Source: Marivirga aurantiaca | GTDB lineage: Bacteria > Bacteroidota > Bacteroidia > Cytophagales > Cyclobacteriaceae | Assembly: GCF_016679925.1 (NCBI RefSeq) | Contig: NZ_JAEQBW010000003.1 | Location: 62,001-126,000 of the forward strand | DNA: 64,000 nucleotides | Reading direction: 5' to 3' | Shown here: positions 33,838 to 41,046 of the stretch, in pieces | Position numbering within the stretch: the stretch's first letter is position 1 | Layout: each line of letters begins with the position of its first letter | The notes under the pieces: generated by a model | What the model saw: only the letters and a program-made list of their open reading frames with translations | Databases searched by the model: none | What the model was told of the DNA's origin: nothing | Position numbers and translations under genes: made by a program

Positions 33838-36663
33838 TTACTGTTTTATAAATTTTACTGCCTTGCTTTTGAGCCTTCCATCGATTGTAAGCTGGAGGTA
33901 ATAAAGTCCTTTCTCCAGCTCTTGAACCTCAATTTTCTGATGGTTGACATTCCCGGATTTCACTTTTTTGCCATGAATATTATAGATGTTGAAAATAGCA
34001 GATGTTGAAACGTTTTCCACCTGCAAGTAATCATTAGTTGGGTTAGGATACACAACAAATGATTGTTCTGAAGCAAATTTATTGGCTGTTACTTCATTGC
34101 CATGTGGTGCAATATCCACTACTAACTTTGTTGTTTCACCTAAGTTATAGTCATCGGAGCTAAGAATGCTCAATAGGAATGATTTTTCAGTATTAGTTTT
34201 CAATTTGGCCGTATCAAGCACCAATTGAATAACAGCAATACTGTCATTTTCCGGAATATTTAAACTCATCAAGGTGCCATCAGCCTCAGGTGTTGTAGTG
34301 AACTGGGCCGGATAAAATATATTATTGAAATCAGACAACCTTATTTGGAAATTGAGTGGTTCATCCAAAATTCGTTGAGCCTGAACTTTAAGTTCGTAAA
34401 TAGGCTCATTGACTGTGGTGAAAATAGTATCTTTTACAAAACTTAATACGATACTGGTGTCCTGATCAATTAGCTCGGCAGTTAAAGTGAGCGTTAATAG
34501 ATTTTCATTTTCACTTACAAAGTTCAATTCACCGGCATAATTGCCTGCGGTTAAATTTTCAGGTTGGAAATTAATCCATAGTTGGTCAATTACTTCTCTG
34601 TCTTCATTGGTTTCCAACTCGATATTTTCAGTGAATTGGGTATTGTCCAGGGAGATTTTGAAGCCATTGGTAGCATTGATCTCCAGGGAATTAAGGATAC
34701 CAACTGCATGAAAGTCTATCTCCTGTTCTTGAATTTCTGTGTTATAAAAAATATTGGTATTGAATACTTCCGGGCTATTAGTGAGGGAAACATCAGGGGT
34801 GGCTATTTCCTTTACCGAACCGCTTACACTCACTTCAAAATCCTGCACCTCCGGTTGAGTGATTGAGATACTTGAAATAATGCTTTCAGTAGTATTTTCA
34901 ATAGCCAAAAACTGCACAAAGATAGTTTCATTAAGTTCTCCGGAATTGTTAGGAGTGAGAACCAGGCTATTGCCATAGTCACCATTTTCCGATTGGGCAA
35001 TAAGGAATTCTCCTGCATTACTACTTAATGTGGCTGTTTCTGTCAATCCACTGCCAGTAAGCTCGAATGATTGTATTTCAGCTGTCTCCCCAAAATAGAT
35101 ACTTCCAAACTCCAGGCTTGCAACAGAAGCAGAAAGTACAATGGAATTGTCCTGGCTATAGATGTTGGCGGATAAGTCGAGTGTTTGTAAAGTTTGCCCA
35201 TTATTACCCACTGTTAATTCACCTGAAAAATTGCCTTCAGTTAAGGTCGGTGGTAAATAGTTGATAAATAATGTGGTGCTGATATTGCCTGAATTATCCG
35301 GGCTAATGTCAATTGAATTAGAAAAATCAACATCATCGCTTGAGATTTGAAAACCATTGCTGAGTGTGATAGTTACATCACTACTCAAGTTAGATCCTGT
35401 CAGATCAATTGCCTGGCTTTCCACTGAGTTATCGTAGAATAAATTAGCCTCAAATACAGCAATAGTTGAAGTAATTTCAGCACTTGGATCTGTTTGCTCC
35501 TGTACCGTACCTGCCATAGTAATATTGATATTGTCCACTTCCGATTGATCTATTAATAGAGTTCCGTTTACATTGGCACTTACATCCTGCGCAGGTGCAA
35601 ATTGCACATAAATGGTTTGGTCAAGCACTCCCTCGGCATCAGGTGTGAGCTCCAGGGAATTGATAAATCCTGAATTTGAACTAGTGGAAATGGTAAAGTT
35701 ATTATCATTAGAACTGAGGGTAGCTATCTCACTTAAATTTGATCCGGTTACTGTGAAATTCTTTATTTCAGGAGTTGCAGAAAACTCCACAGTACCAAAC
35801 TGCAAGCTGGCAGTTGAGGCAGAAAGTGATGGGGAAGTTGACCCATCACAACTATTTTCCCAAATACAGCTTACCCACTCAGGATGATCTACAAAAGGAT
35901 TTCTGTTGCCCTGATAATCATAGATCTCATTGTTTCTGTCAATTTCTTTTTGACTTACCGGGTCTGCATTGTGCCATTCCAGCAGCATTGAAAGTGCCCA
36001 ATCTGTGTATGTCTGATCTTCCGTGCCATTCAACATATCACTACTCCAGCTATCAATTTGGCTTTGATAACGAGTGGCCATATAAAAATAAATTCTTGCA
36101 AAATCCCCCTTGTACTCATCAATAGGTTCGAAAACTGTACCTGAATAACCTGCAACCGAACTGCTTCCTTTCTTGCTTCCGTTTTGTGAAGTCCAGGAAG
36201 CACTACCTACTTCTCCAAATGGAAAACTTCCTCTTTGTCCATTTACATATCCATCGGTAGGTACAATATGGTGGGCATCATTTACCATCGGACTGCCATC
36301 ATTAAACCAACTTTTAGGAAATGAGTGCTCTCTATTGTAACATGAGCCTTCCCCGCTGTAGTTTCCACACTGATCTGAGCCAAAGGTGTACTCATAGGGG
36401 GGCGTTCCTCCGGGAACATCGGAATACATATCCCAAACTTTTCCGTTGGGTTTGGCATCACTGTCGTAATACAAAGTCCACAAAGCACTATATCCTCTGT
36501 CATTATGGTTATCAATAATGAAAAACAACTCTGTTTTTAATGCATAACCTTCTTTACCTTCAGCATCGGCATAATATCCGGCAGGAATTTGTGCAACAAT
36601 GCTTTGTATGCTTAAAAATAGAAAGAAGAATAAAACTTTAAAGGATTTGTAATAATGCGACAT
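33838..36663 (-). CDS. Secreted endonuclease I (EndA/NucM) with Ig-like repeats and T9SS type-A tail
   Basis: 941 residues. After the signal peptide (ending QSIVAQ), residues ~20-270 form an endonuclease I domain with NREHSFPKSWF and DAHHIVPTDGYVNGQRG. Four beta-sandwich repeats of two alternating types follow (LSASTASLQFGTVEFS and LSASVASLEFGSIYFG begin equivalent units), then a calx-beta-like part and a type-A sorting domain (FVVYPNPTNDYLQVEN, ending KAVKFIKQ). It should be exported by the T9SS and hydrolyse extracellular DNA or RNA. It is 53 bp upstream of the other nuclease gene. Confidence 0.92.
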   Translation of the reverse strand: MSHYYKSFKVLFFFLFLSIQSIVAQIPAGYYADAEGKEGYALKTELFFIIDNHNDRGYSALWTLYYDSDAKPNGKVWDMYSDVPGGTPPYEYTFGSDQCGNYSGEGSCYNREHSFPKSWFNDGSPMVNDAHHIVPTDGYVNGQRGSFPFGEVGSASWTSQNGSKKGSSSVAGYSGTVFEPIDEYKGDFARIYFYMATRYQSQIDSWSSDMLNGTEDQTYTDWALSMLLEWHNADPVSQKEIDRNNEIYDYQGNRNPFVDHPEWVSCIWENSCDGSTSPSLSASTASLQFGTVEFSATPEIKNFTVTGSNLSEIATLSSNDNNFTISTSSNSGFINSLELTPDAEGVLDQTIYVQFAPAQDVSANVNGTLLIDQSEVDNINITMAGTVQEQTDPSAEITSTIAVFEANLFYDNSVESQAIDLTGSNLSSDVTITLSNGFQISSDDVDFSNSIDISPDNSGNISTTLFINYLPPTLTEGNFSGELTVGNNGQTLQTLDLSANIYSQDNSIVLSASVASLEFGSIYFGETAEIQSFELTGSGLTETATLSSNAGEFLIAQSENGDYGNSLVLTPNNSGELNETIFVQFLAIENTTESIISSISITQPEVQDFEVSVSGSVKEIATPDVSLTNSPEVFNTNIFYNTEIQEQEIDFHAVGILNSLEINATNGFKISLDNTQFTENIELETNEDREVIDQLWINFQPENLTAGNYAGELNFVSENENLLTLTLTAELIDQDTSIVLSFVKDTIFTTVNEPIYELKVQAQRILDEPLNFQIRLSDFNNIFYPAQFTTTPEADGTLMSLNIPENDSIAVIQLVLDTAKLKTNTEKSFLLSILSSDDYNLGETTKLVVDIAPHGNEVTANKFASEQSFVVYPNPTNDYLQVENVSTSAIFNIYNIHGKKVKSGNVNHQKIEVQELEKGLYYLQLTIDGRLKSKAVKFIKQ

Positions 36664-36849
36664 AGATGCTTATTTGAATTTATTTATGCTACAAATATCC
36701 TAAAAATAATTCTAAACTTAGGCAAAGTGGTTTTAAGCTTTCGTAATGTGTCGGTTATTTTTGCCTTTAGCTCCATAATGTTTTGTATTATTGTCGTTGA
36801 AAAACTTTAAGAAGTAAAAAGAATACCCACAATTGTTTAGTAATACTGA

Positions 36850-37482
36850 ATGAAAGATATTGTCAAATTTCTTCAAGAAAGACTACAAACTACTCTGCCG
36901 GGCGATGCTGCTCATCAGAGAATGTTGGCTAAGCAATTAGGCCCTAACTTTCGGTTGAAACATGAGGGTTCTCCAAGGAAAGGTGCTGTAATGATTATGC
37001 TTTATCAGCAGGAGAATGGAGAAATCTGTTTTCCTCTAACCCAGCGTCACAACTATGTGGGGGTACATGGCGGACAGATTAGCTTGCCGGGTGGGAAAAG
37101 AGATGAAAGCGATGCCTCATTAATAGAAACAGCTATTCGGGAAACCCATGAAGAGATTGGGGTCAGAATTCAGGGTCATCAAATTATTGGATCCTTATCT
37201 GACTTGCATATTACAGCAAGCAATTTTGTGGTAAAACCCATTATCAGTTTTATAGAAAAAACGCCTGACTTTGTAGCAGATCCTTACGAAGTAGCGCATA
37301 TTTTTTCCACTAATATCGATCAGCTTTTGGCCACCGACACTCTAAAGGAAACAGAATTAACAGTAGGTCCGGAGGTGAGATTAAAAGCCCCATATTTCGA
37401 TATTGACGGGAAAATAGTATGGGGTGCGACCGCAATGATTTTAAGTGAATTTATGACAATTCTAAAAGAATATAAGAAATGA
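36850..37482 (+). CDS. Nudix hydrolase, CoA pyrophosphatase-like
   Basis: 210 residues. The Nudix box GGKRDESDASLIETAIRETH continues EEIGV, and the preceding LTQRHNYVGVHGGQISLPG is the extra signature of the NudL/CoA-pyrophosphatase (UPF0035) group. Such enzymes split CoA or acyl-CoA to phosphopantetheine products and 3',5'-ADP. Its end overlaps the DUF819 gene start by 4 bp (ATGA), so they are cotranscribed, although no functional link is known. Confidence 0.9.
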   Translation: MKDIVKFLQERLQTTLPGDAAHQRMLAKQLGPNFRLKHEGSPRKGAVMIMLYQQENGEICFPLTQRHNYVGVHGGQISLPGGKRDESDASLIETAIRETHEEIGVRIQGHQIIGSLSDLHITASNFVVKPIISFIEKTPDFVADPYEVAHIFSTNIDQLLATDTLKETELTVGPEVRLKAPYFDIDGKIVWGATAMILSEFMTILKEYKK

Positions 37483-38729
37483 AAGACACCCCCTTTATTA
37501 CCAATGATGCAGTTGTTTTTGGCTTATTAATGCTGATTCTGGCTTTTGTTTTCATTACTTCTACAAGTAAAAAATCGGGCTGGCAAAAATTTTACCGCTT
37601 TATTCCCTCAGTCTTGTTATGCTATTTCATCCCTTCAATCTTCAATACGCTTGGTATAATTTCAGGTGATGAGTCAGATTTATATTTTATGGCCTCACGA
37701 TATTTATTGCCCGCTGCATTAGTATTGCTTACTTTGAGTATAGACCTAAAGGGCATTGCTAAATTGGGAAAAAAAGCAGTCATTATGTTTTTTACAGGTA
37801 CTATGGGTATTGTAATTGGTGGTCCCATCTCCATATTAATTGTTTCAGCTTTTGCACCGGATGTAGTCGGGGGCGTAGGTCCGGAGGCTGTATGGCGAGG
37901 AATGGCCACCATTGCCGGCAGTTGGATAGGTGGGGGAGCCAACCAGGCAGCCATGTTTGAAACTTTTGGTGCAAGTCAGGATTTATTTGCTACTATGGTC
38001 ACAGTAGATGTGATTGTGGCTAACATTTGGATGGCATTTTTGCTATACGGTGTAGGTATTTCTAAAAAGTTGGACGGCAGGCTGAAGGCAGATGCTTCTT
38101 CCATTGAAGAAGTGAAAAACAGTATTGAGAAATATCAGGCTTCCATCATGAAAATTCCTACTTTGGCTGAAGTAATGACAGTATTGGCCATCGGTTTTGG
38201 TGCCACGGGAATTGCCCATTTTGGAGCTGATTTAATTGCCCCATGGATTGAAAATGTAGCCCCTCAATTAGATAAATTCAGTTTGACCTCGTCCTTCTTT
38301 TGGTTGGTGGTAATAGCTACTACTATTGGCTTGGGCTTATCTTTTACCAGGGCCAGAAAGCTGGAAGGTGTAGGTGCTTCACGTTTGGGCAGTGTAATGA
38401 TTTATGTATTGGTTGCCACCATCGGTATGATGATGGATGTAACTGCTATTTTCGATAATCCCGGTTTCTTTGTAGTAGGATTAATTTGGATGAGTGTGCA
38501 TATTATTCTGCTTTTACTGGTTGCAAAAATAATTAAAGCGCCTTATTTCTTTGTGGCAGTAGGAAGTCAGGCCAATGTAGGCGGAGCGGCCTCAGCGCCT
38601 ATTGTGGCAGGGGCATTTCATCCTAGTCTGGCGCCTGTGGGTGTTTTATTGGCTGTTTTAGGCTATGCGTTGGGTACTTATGCAGCCTACATCTGTGGTT
38701 TATTAATGCAAATAGCTGCCGGAGGGTGA
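37479..38729 (+). CDS. DUF819-family membrane protein
   Basis: 416 residues with about ten to twelve hydrophobic helices. Family marks are the glycine-rich WIGGGANQAAMFETFG in the middle and the repeat-related SQANVGGAASAPIVAGAF near the end. The two matching re-entrant-like segments suggest an inverted-repeat transporter. Substrate unknown. Overlaps the Nudix gene by 4 bp. Confidence 0.88.
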   Translation: MKDTPFITNDAVVFGLLMLILAFVFITSTSKKSGWQKFYRFIPSVLLCYFIPSIFNTLGIISGDESDLYFMASRYLLPAALVLLTLSIDLKGIAKLGKKAVIMFFTGTMGIVIGGPISILIVSAFAPDVVGGVGPEAVWRGMATIAGSWIGGGANQAAMFETFGASQDLFATMVTVDVIVANIWMAFLLYGVGISKKLDGRLKADASSIEEVKNSIEKYQASIMKIPTLAEVMTVLAIGFGATGIAHFGADLIAPWIENVAPQLDKFSLTSSFFWLVVIATTIGLGLSFTRARKLEGVGASRLGSVMIYVLVATIGMMMDVTAIFDNPGFFVVGLIWMSVHIILLLLVAKIIKAPYFFVAVGSQANVGGAASAPIVAGAFHPSLAPVGVLLAVLGYALGTYAAYICGLLMQIAAGG

Positions 38730-38733
38730 ATGA

Positions 38734-38922
38734 TATATTTTATGGAAACTTTACAGAGAACCAACTGCAGAAGTCACCACTTTTAAAGAAAACTTTGATA
38801 TTGCGGGAAGTGAAATGGTTGAGTTGAAGAATGTTGCTATTGAAGTTGGTAGAGAAGAGAGTCCTGGGAATTTGATAACTTGGGACGGGATAAAATATAT
38901 TTGGCTACATACAGGAGATTAA
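38734..38922 (+). pseudogene. C-terminal gene remnant without a start codon
   Basis: An open stretch of 62 codons begins right after an in-frame TGA and reads like a real protein end (KLYREPTAEVTTFKENF, then LITWDGIKYIWLHTGD). There is no ATG before its middle. I infer a decayed gene; the family is not recognised. Confidence 0.35.
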
Positions 38923-39257
38923 AGGAATCCCTTCAACAAATAAGGATTTAAATGAATTTACAAACAAGTATTTGCTGATTTAAACGGTCCTCAAAGAAGA
39001 TAATATGGATTTTATTATGATGAATTTAAATAGAATTAACCCGACCACTTCCGAGAAACTCGGAAAAGCGGGAGGGAGGAAAGTTTAGCGAGCCAGCGAG
39101 GGCTTGGAGAGTGGAAGCATTAAACTTTCTTGAATTATAGTATCTTTTTGTTCAAGCAAAAAGAAAGGTAGAAAAAAGAAAGCAATGAAAATTTGCCTTA
39201 GGAAAAAGGTAAAACAAACGACATTTCAAATCAATTCAAAAATTATCCCCATTCAAA
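38923..39257. repeat. Spacer with palindromic repeat-like sequence
   Basis: No gene. It contains a TTCCGAG-AAA-CTCGGAA hairpin (39049-39065), an arm pair GAAAGTTTA/TAAACTTTC around a GC-richer core, and CTTTTTG-TTCAAG-CAAAAAG followed by AAAGGTAG. The last piece resembles TCAAGCCAAAAGAAAGGAAG at 45585-45604, so both may be copies of one interspersed element. Confidence 0.45.
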
Positions 39258-39290
39258 TTTGGAATTGTAGAAAAGTTGTCTCTATATTTG
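39258..39290 (+). promoter_or_regulatory. Bacteroidota-type promoter of the sulfur operon
   Basis: TTTG (39258-39261), 21 bp, then TATATTTG (39283-39290), a full match to TTTG-n19/21-TAnnTTTG. Transcription would start near 39297, just before the riboswitch. Confidence 0.75.
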
Positions 39291-39313
39291 AGCATCATAT
39301 CGGAAGTATCCGA

Positions 39314-39413
39314 TTTATAAAGAAGAGGTAAGAGATCAGGCTCGATGATCCTCTGGCAACCGCCAAACTATTTGGGAAGGTGCCAATTCCTGCCCAACGA
39401 AGGGAAATATAAA
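39314..39413 (+). ncRNA. SAM-I-type (S-box) riboswitch
   Basis: The element holds the conserved S-box pieces in order: AGAGGTAAGAGATCAGGCTC, CTGGCAACC, then AAGGTGCCAATTCCTGCCC. A closing P1 helix is TTTATA (39314-39319) against TATAAA (39408-39413). S-boxes lower expression of methionine genes when SAM is abundant. It precedes metZ by about 310 nt. I see no terminator directly after it, so control may be translational or may work with the downstream leader. Confidence 0.85.
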
Positions 39414-39424
39414 ACGGTAAAACA

Positions 39425-39553
39425 ATGAAAAAGCAATTTAAGTACGCCCAAACAATACAACAATCAGAAAATCCTTTTCTTTTTGTATCAATTCCATTTA
39501 ATCATACTCAGCACACTGCCAACGTTATTTGTTGTTGCATTGGTTGTTGTTGA
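39425..39553 (+). CDS. Polycysteine leader peptide 1
   Basis: A 42-codon ORF (ATG 39425, TGA 39551) between the riboswitch and metZ. It ends with the cysteine cluster ICCCIGCC immediately before the stop; the remaining 34 residues contain no cysteine. An isolated five-cysteine cluster ahead of a cysteine/methionine gene is the classic layout of an attenuation leader. Downstream, CCTGTTAA (39571-39578) can pair with TTAACAGG (39631-39638). In addition, TTGTTGA at the cysteine codons could pair with TCAACAA (39695-39701), close to the metZ start. Mechanism is inferred. Confidence 0.6.
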   Translation: MKKQFKYAQTIQQSENPFLFVSIPFNHTQHTANVICCCIGCC

Positions 39554-39721
39554 TTTTCACTAAATCATTTCCTGTTAAACCATAGTTGCACTTCTTTGAT
39601 GTGTAATAACTGAAAGCAATTTTCTTTTGCTTAACAGGGGATCTCATACAAAATCAATTAAAATTTTGGGAATCTTTTGAATAAGAAGGTTTCGTCAACA
39701 AAAAAAATATATCCATACATT

Positions 39722-40894
39722 ATGTCGCAACATTTCGAAACCCAGGCAATAAGAACACAGGCTGCTAAAAGTGGTAATAGAGAGCATTCTGTACCTCTTT
39801 ACCTTACTTCTTCATTCACTTTTGAAAATGCAGAACAGGCAAAAGCATTGTTTAATGATGAAGAGGATGGCAATATTTACTCTCGTTTTTCTAACCCAAA
39901 CAGCTCAGAGCTAATTGATAAAATTGCTCACCTGGAAGGTGTGGAAGATGGAATTGCCACAGCAACCGGCATGGCGGCTATGTTCGGAAGTATGGCTGCT
40001 TTATTACGACAAGGAGACCATATTTTAGCGGCACGTTCATTATTTGGTTCAACACACCAGCTATTAACGCAGATTTTTCCGCGTTGGGGCATCACGCACA
40101 CCTATGCAGATATCAGCAGAACGCATGAATGGGAAAGCCTCATCAAGCCGGAAACGAAAATGATTTTTGTGGAAACGCCTTCCAATCCGGGTCTGGAAAT
40201 TATAGACTTGGAATGGTTAGGGGAATTGGCTAAAGCACACAATCTAATTTTAGTAGTAGATAATTGCTTTGCCACACCTTACCTACAGCAACCTGCCAAA
40301 TGGGGTGCGCATATTGTTACACACAGTGCTACCAAGTTTATCGATGGACAAGGTAGGGTATTGGGCGGATTAATCATGGGCTCCAAAGAATTGATTAAAG
40401 ATGTCCGCTTTTTCAGTCGACATACAGGCCCTGCTATTTCACCCTTCAATGCATGGATTTTATCTAAAAGCCTGGAAACCCTGGCACTTCGGATGGATAA
40501 ACATTGTGAAAACGCATTGAAAATTGCTGAGTACCTGGAGGGGCATGCTGAATTAGAAGGTGTGAAATATCCTTTCCTTCAATCTCATCCTCAATATGAT
40601 CTCGCTAAAAAGCAAATGAAATTGGGTGGTGGAATTCTCACTTTTATAGTGAAAGGAGGAGCTGAGAGATGCAGTAAATTCATCAATCAGCTGAATACTT
40701 TATCAGTGACTGCCAATTTGGGAGATACCCGCTCCATTGTGACTCATCCGGCCACCACCACACATAGTAAATTGAGTAGTGAGGAAAGAAAAAGGGTAGG
40801 TATTGATGATGGACTGATCAGGCTATCAGTTGGTTTAGAGAATGTAAATGACATTATTGAAGATTTAGAACAAGCCTTAAAAGCATCGAAATAA
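39722..40894 (+). CDS. metZ: O-succinyl/O-acetylhomoserine sulfhydrylase (MetZ-like)
   Basis: 390 residues from the ATG at 39722; the frame extends to a TTG at 39677 but MSQHFETQAIRTQ is the family start. It is a Cys/Met-metabolism PLP enzyme: YSRFSNPNSSELIDKIAHLEG, the PLP-lysine segment HSATKFIDGQGRVLGG, and SIVTHPATTTHSKLS. It condenses an activated homoserine with sulfide to homocysteine, joining sulfide from the downstream sulfite reductase to methionine synthesis. Length (390) fits MetZ rather than the longer MetY. Cystathionine gamma-synthase is the main alternative. Confidence 0.87.
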   Translation: MSQHFETQAIRTQAAKSGNREHSVPLYLTSSFTFENAEQAKALFNDEEDGNIYSRFSNPNSSELIDKIAHLEGVEDGIATATGMAAMFGSMAALLRQGDHILAARSLFGSTHQLLTQIFPRWGITHTYADISRTHEWESLIKPETKMIFVETPSNPGLEIIDLEWLGELAKAHNLILVVDNCFATPYLQQPAKWGAHIVTHSATKFIDGQGRVLGGLIMGSKELIKDVRFFSRHTGPAISPFNAWILSKSLETLALRMDKHCENALKIAEYLEGHAELEGVKYPFLQSHPQYDLAKKQMKLGGGILTFIVKGGAERCSKFINQLNTLSVTANLGDTRSIVTHPATTTHSKLSSEERKRVGIDDGLIRLSVGLENVNDIIEDLEQALKASK

Positions 40895-40963
40895 ATGAGA
40901 ATTCATATAGAAAATATGTGCTGTTGTATGATTTGTTGTAAGGCCCCACCGGACGCTGCATGA
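40895..40963 (+). CDS. Polycysteine leader peptide 2
   Basis: A 22-codon ORF starting at the base after the metZ stop (TAA-ATG), too short for routine gene calling. It contains MCCCMICC (five cysteines in eight residues) and then KAPPDAA. An internal ATG at 40916 could start a 15-codon version. The cluster layout (three Cys, two residues, two Cys) is the same as in leader 1. A strong terminator follows 23 nt later, in front of sulfite reductase. Stalling at the Cys codons when Cys-tRNA is scarce would favour read-through. Confidence 0.7.
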   Translation: MRIHIENMCCCMICCKAPPDAA

Positions 40964-40985
40964 TATTGCTATACCCAAATTATAG

Positions 40986-41028
40986 TGCCTCTTGCAGAAT
41001 CCATCATTCCGTAAGAGGCATTTTTTTT
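40986..41028 (+). terminator. Intrinsic terminator/attenuator before sulfite reductase
   Basis: TGCCTCTT (40986-40993) pairs perfectly with AAGAGGCA (41013-41020). An inner GAAT/ATTC pairing extends the hairpin, and eight T residues follow. It lies between leader 2 and the sulfite reductase ATG at 41047, inside the operon. A competing weak pairing CTGCA (leader end) with TGCAG (left arm) is visible. Confidence 0.85.
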
Positions 41029-41046
41029 ACCTAAAAACTTAAAATA

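Noticed and set aside
40986-41028. Ordinary end-of-operon terminator after metZ
   Set aside because: It is followed within 20 bp by sulfite reductase on the same strand with no visible new promoter, and preceded by a Cys-rich leader, so an attenuator explains it better.
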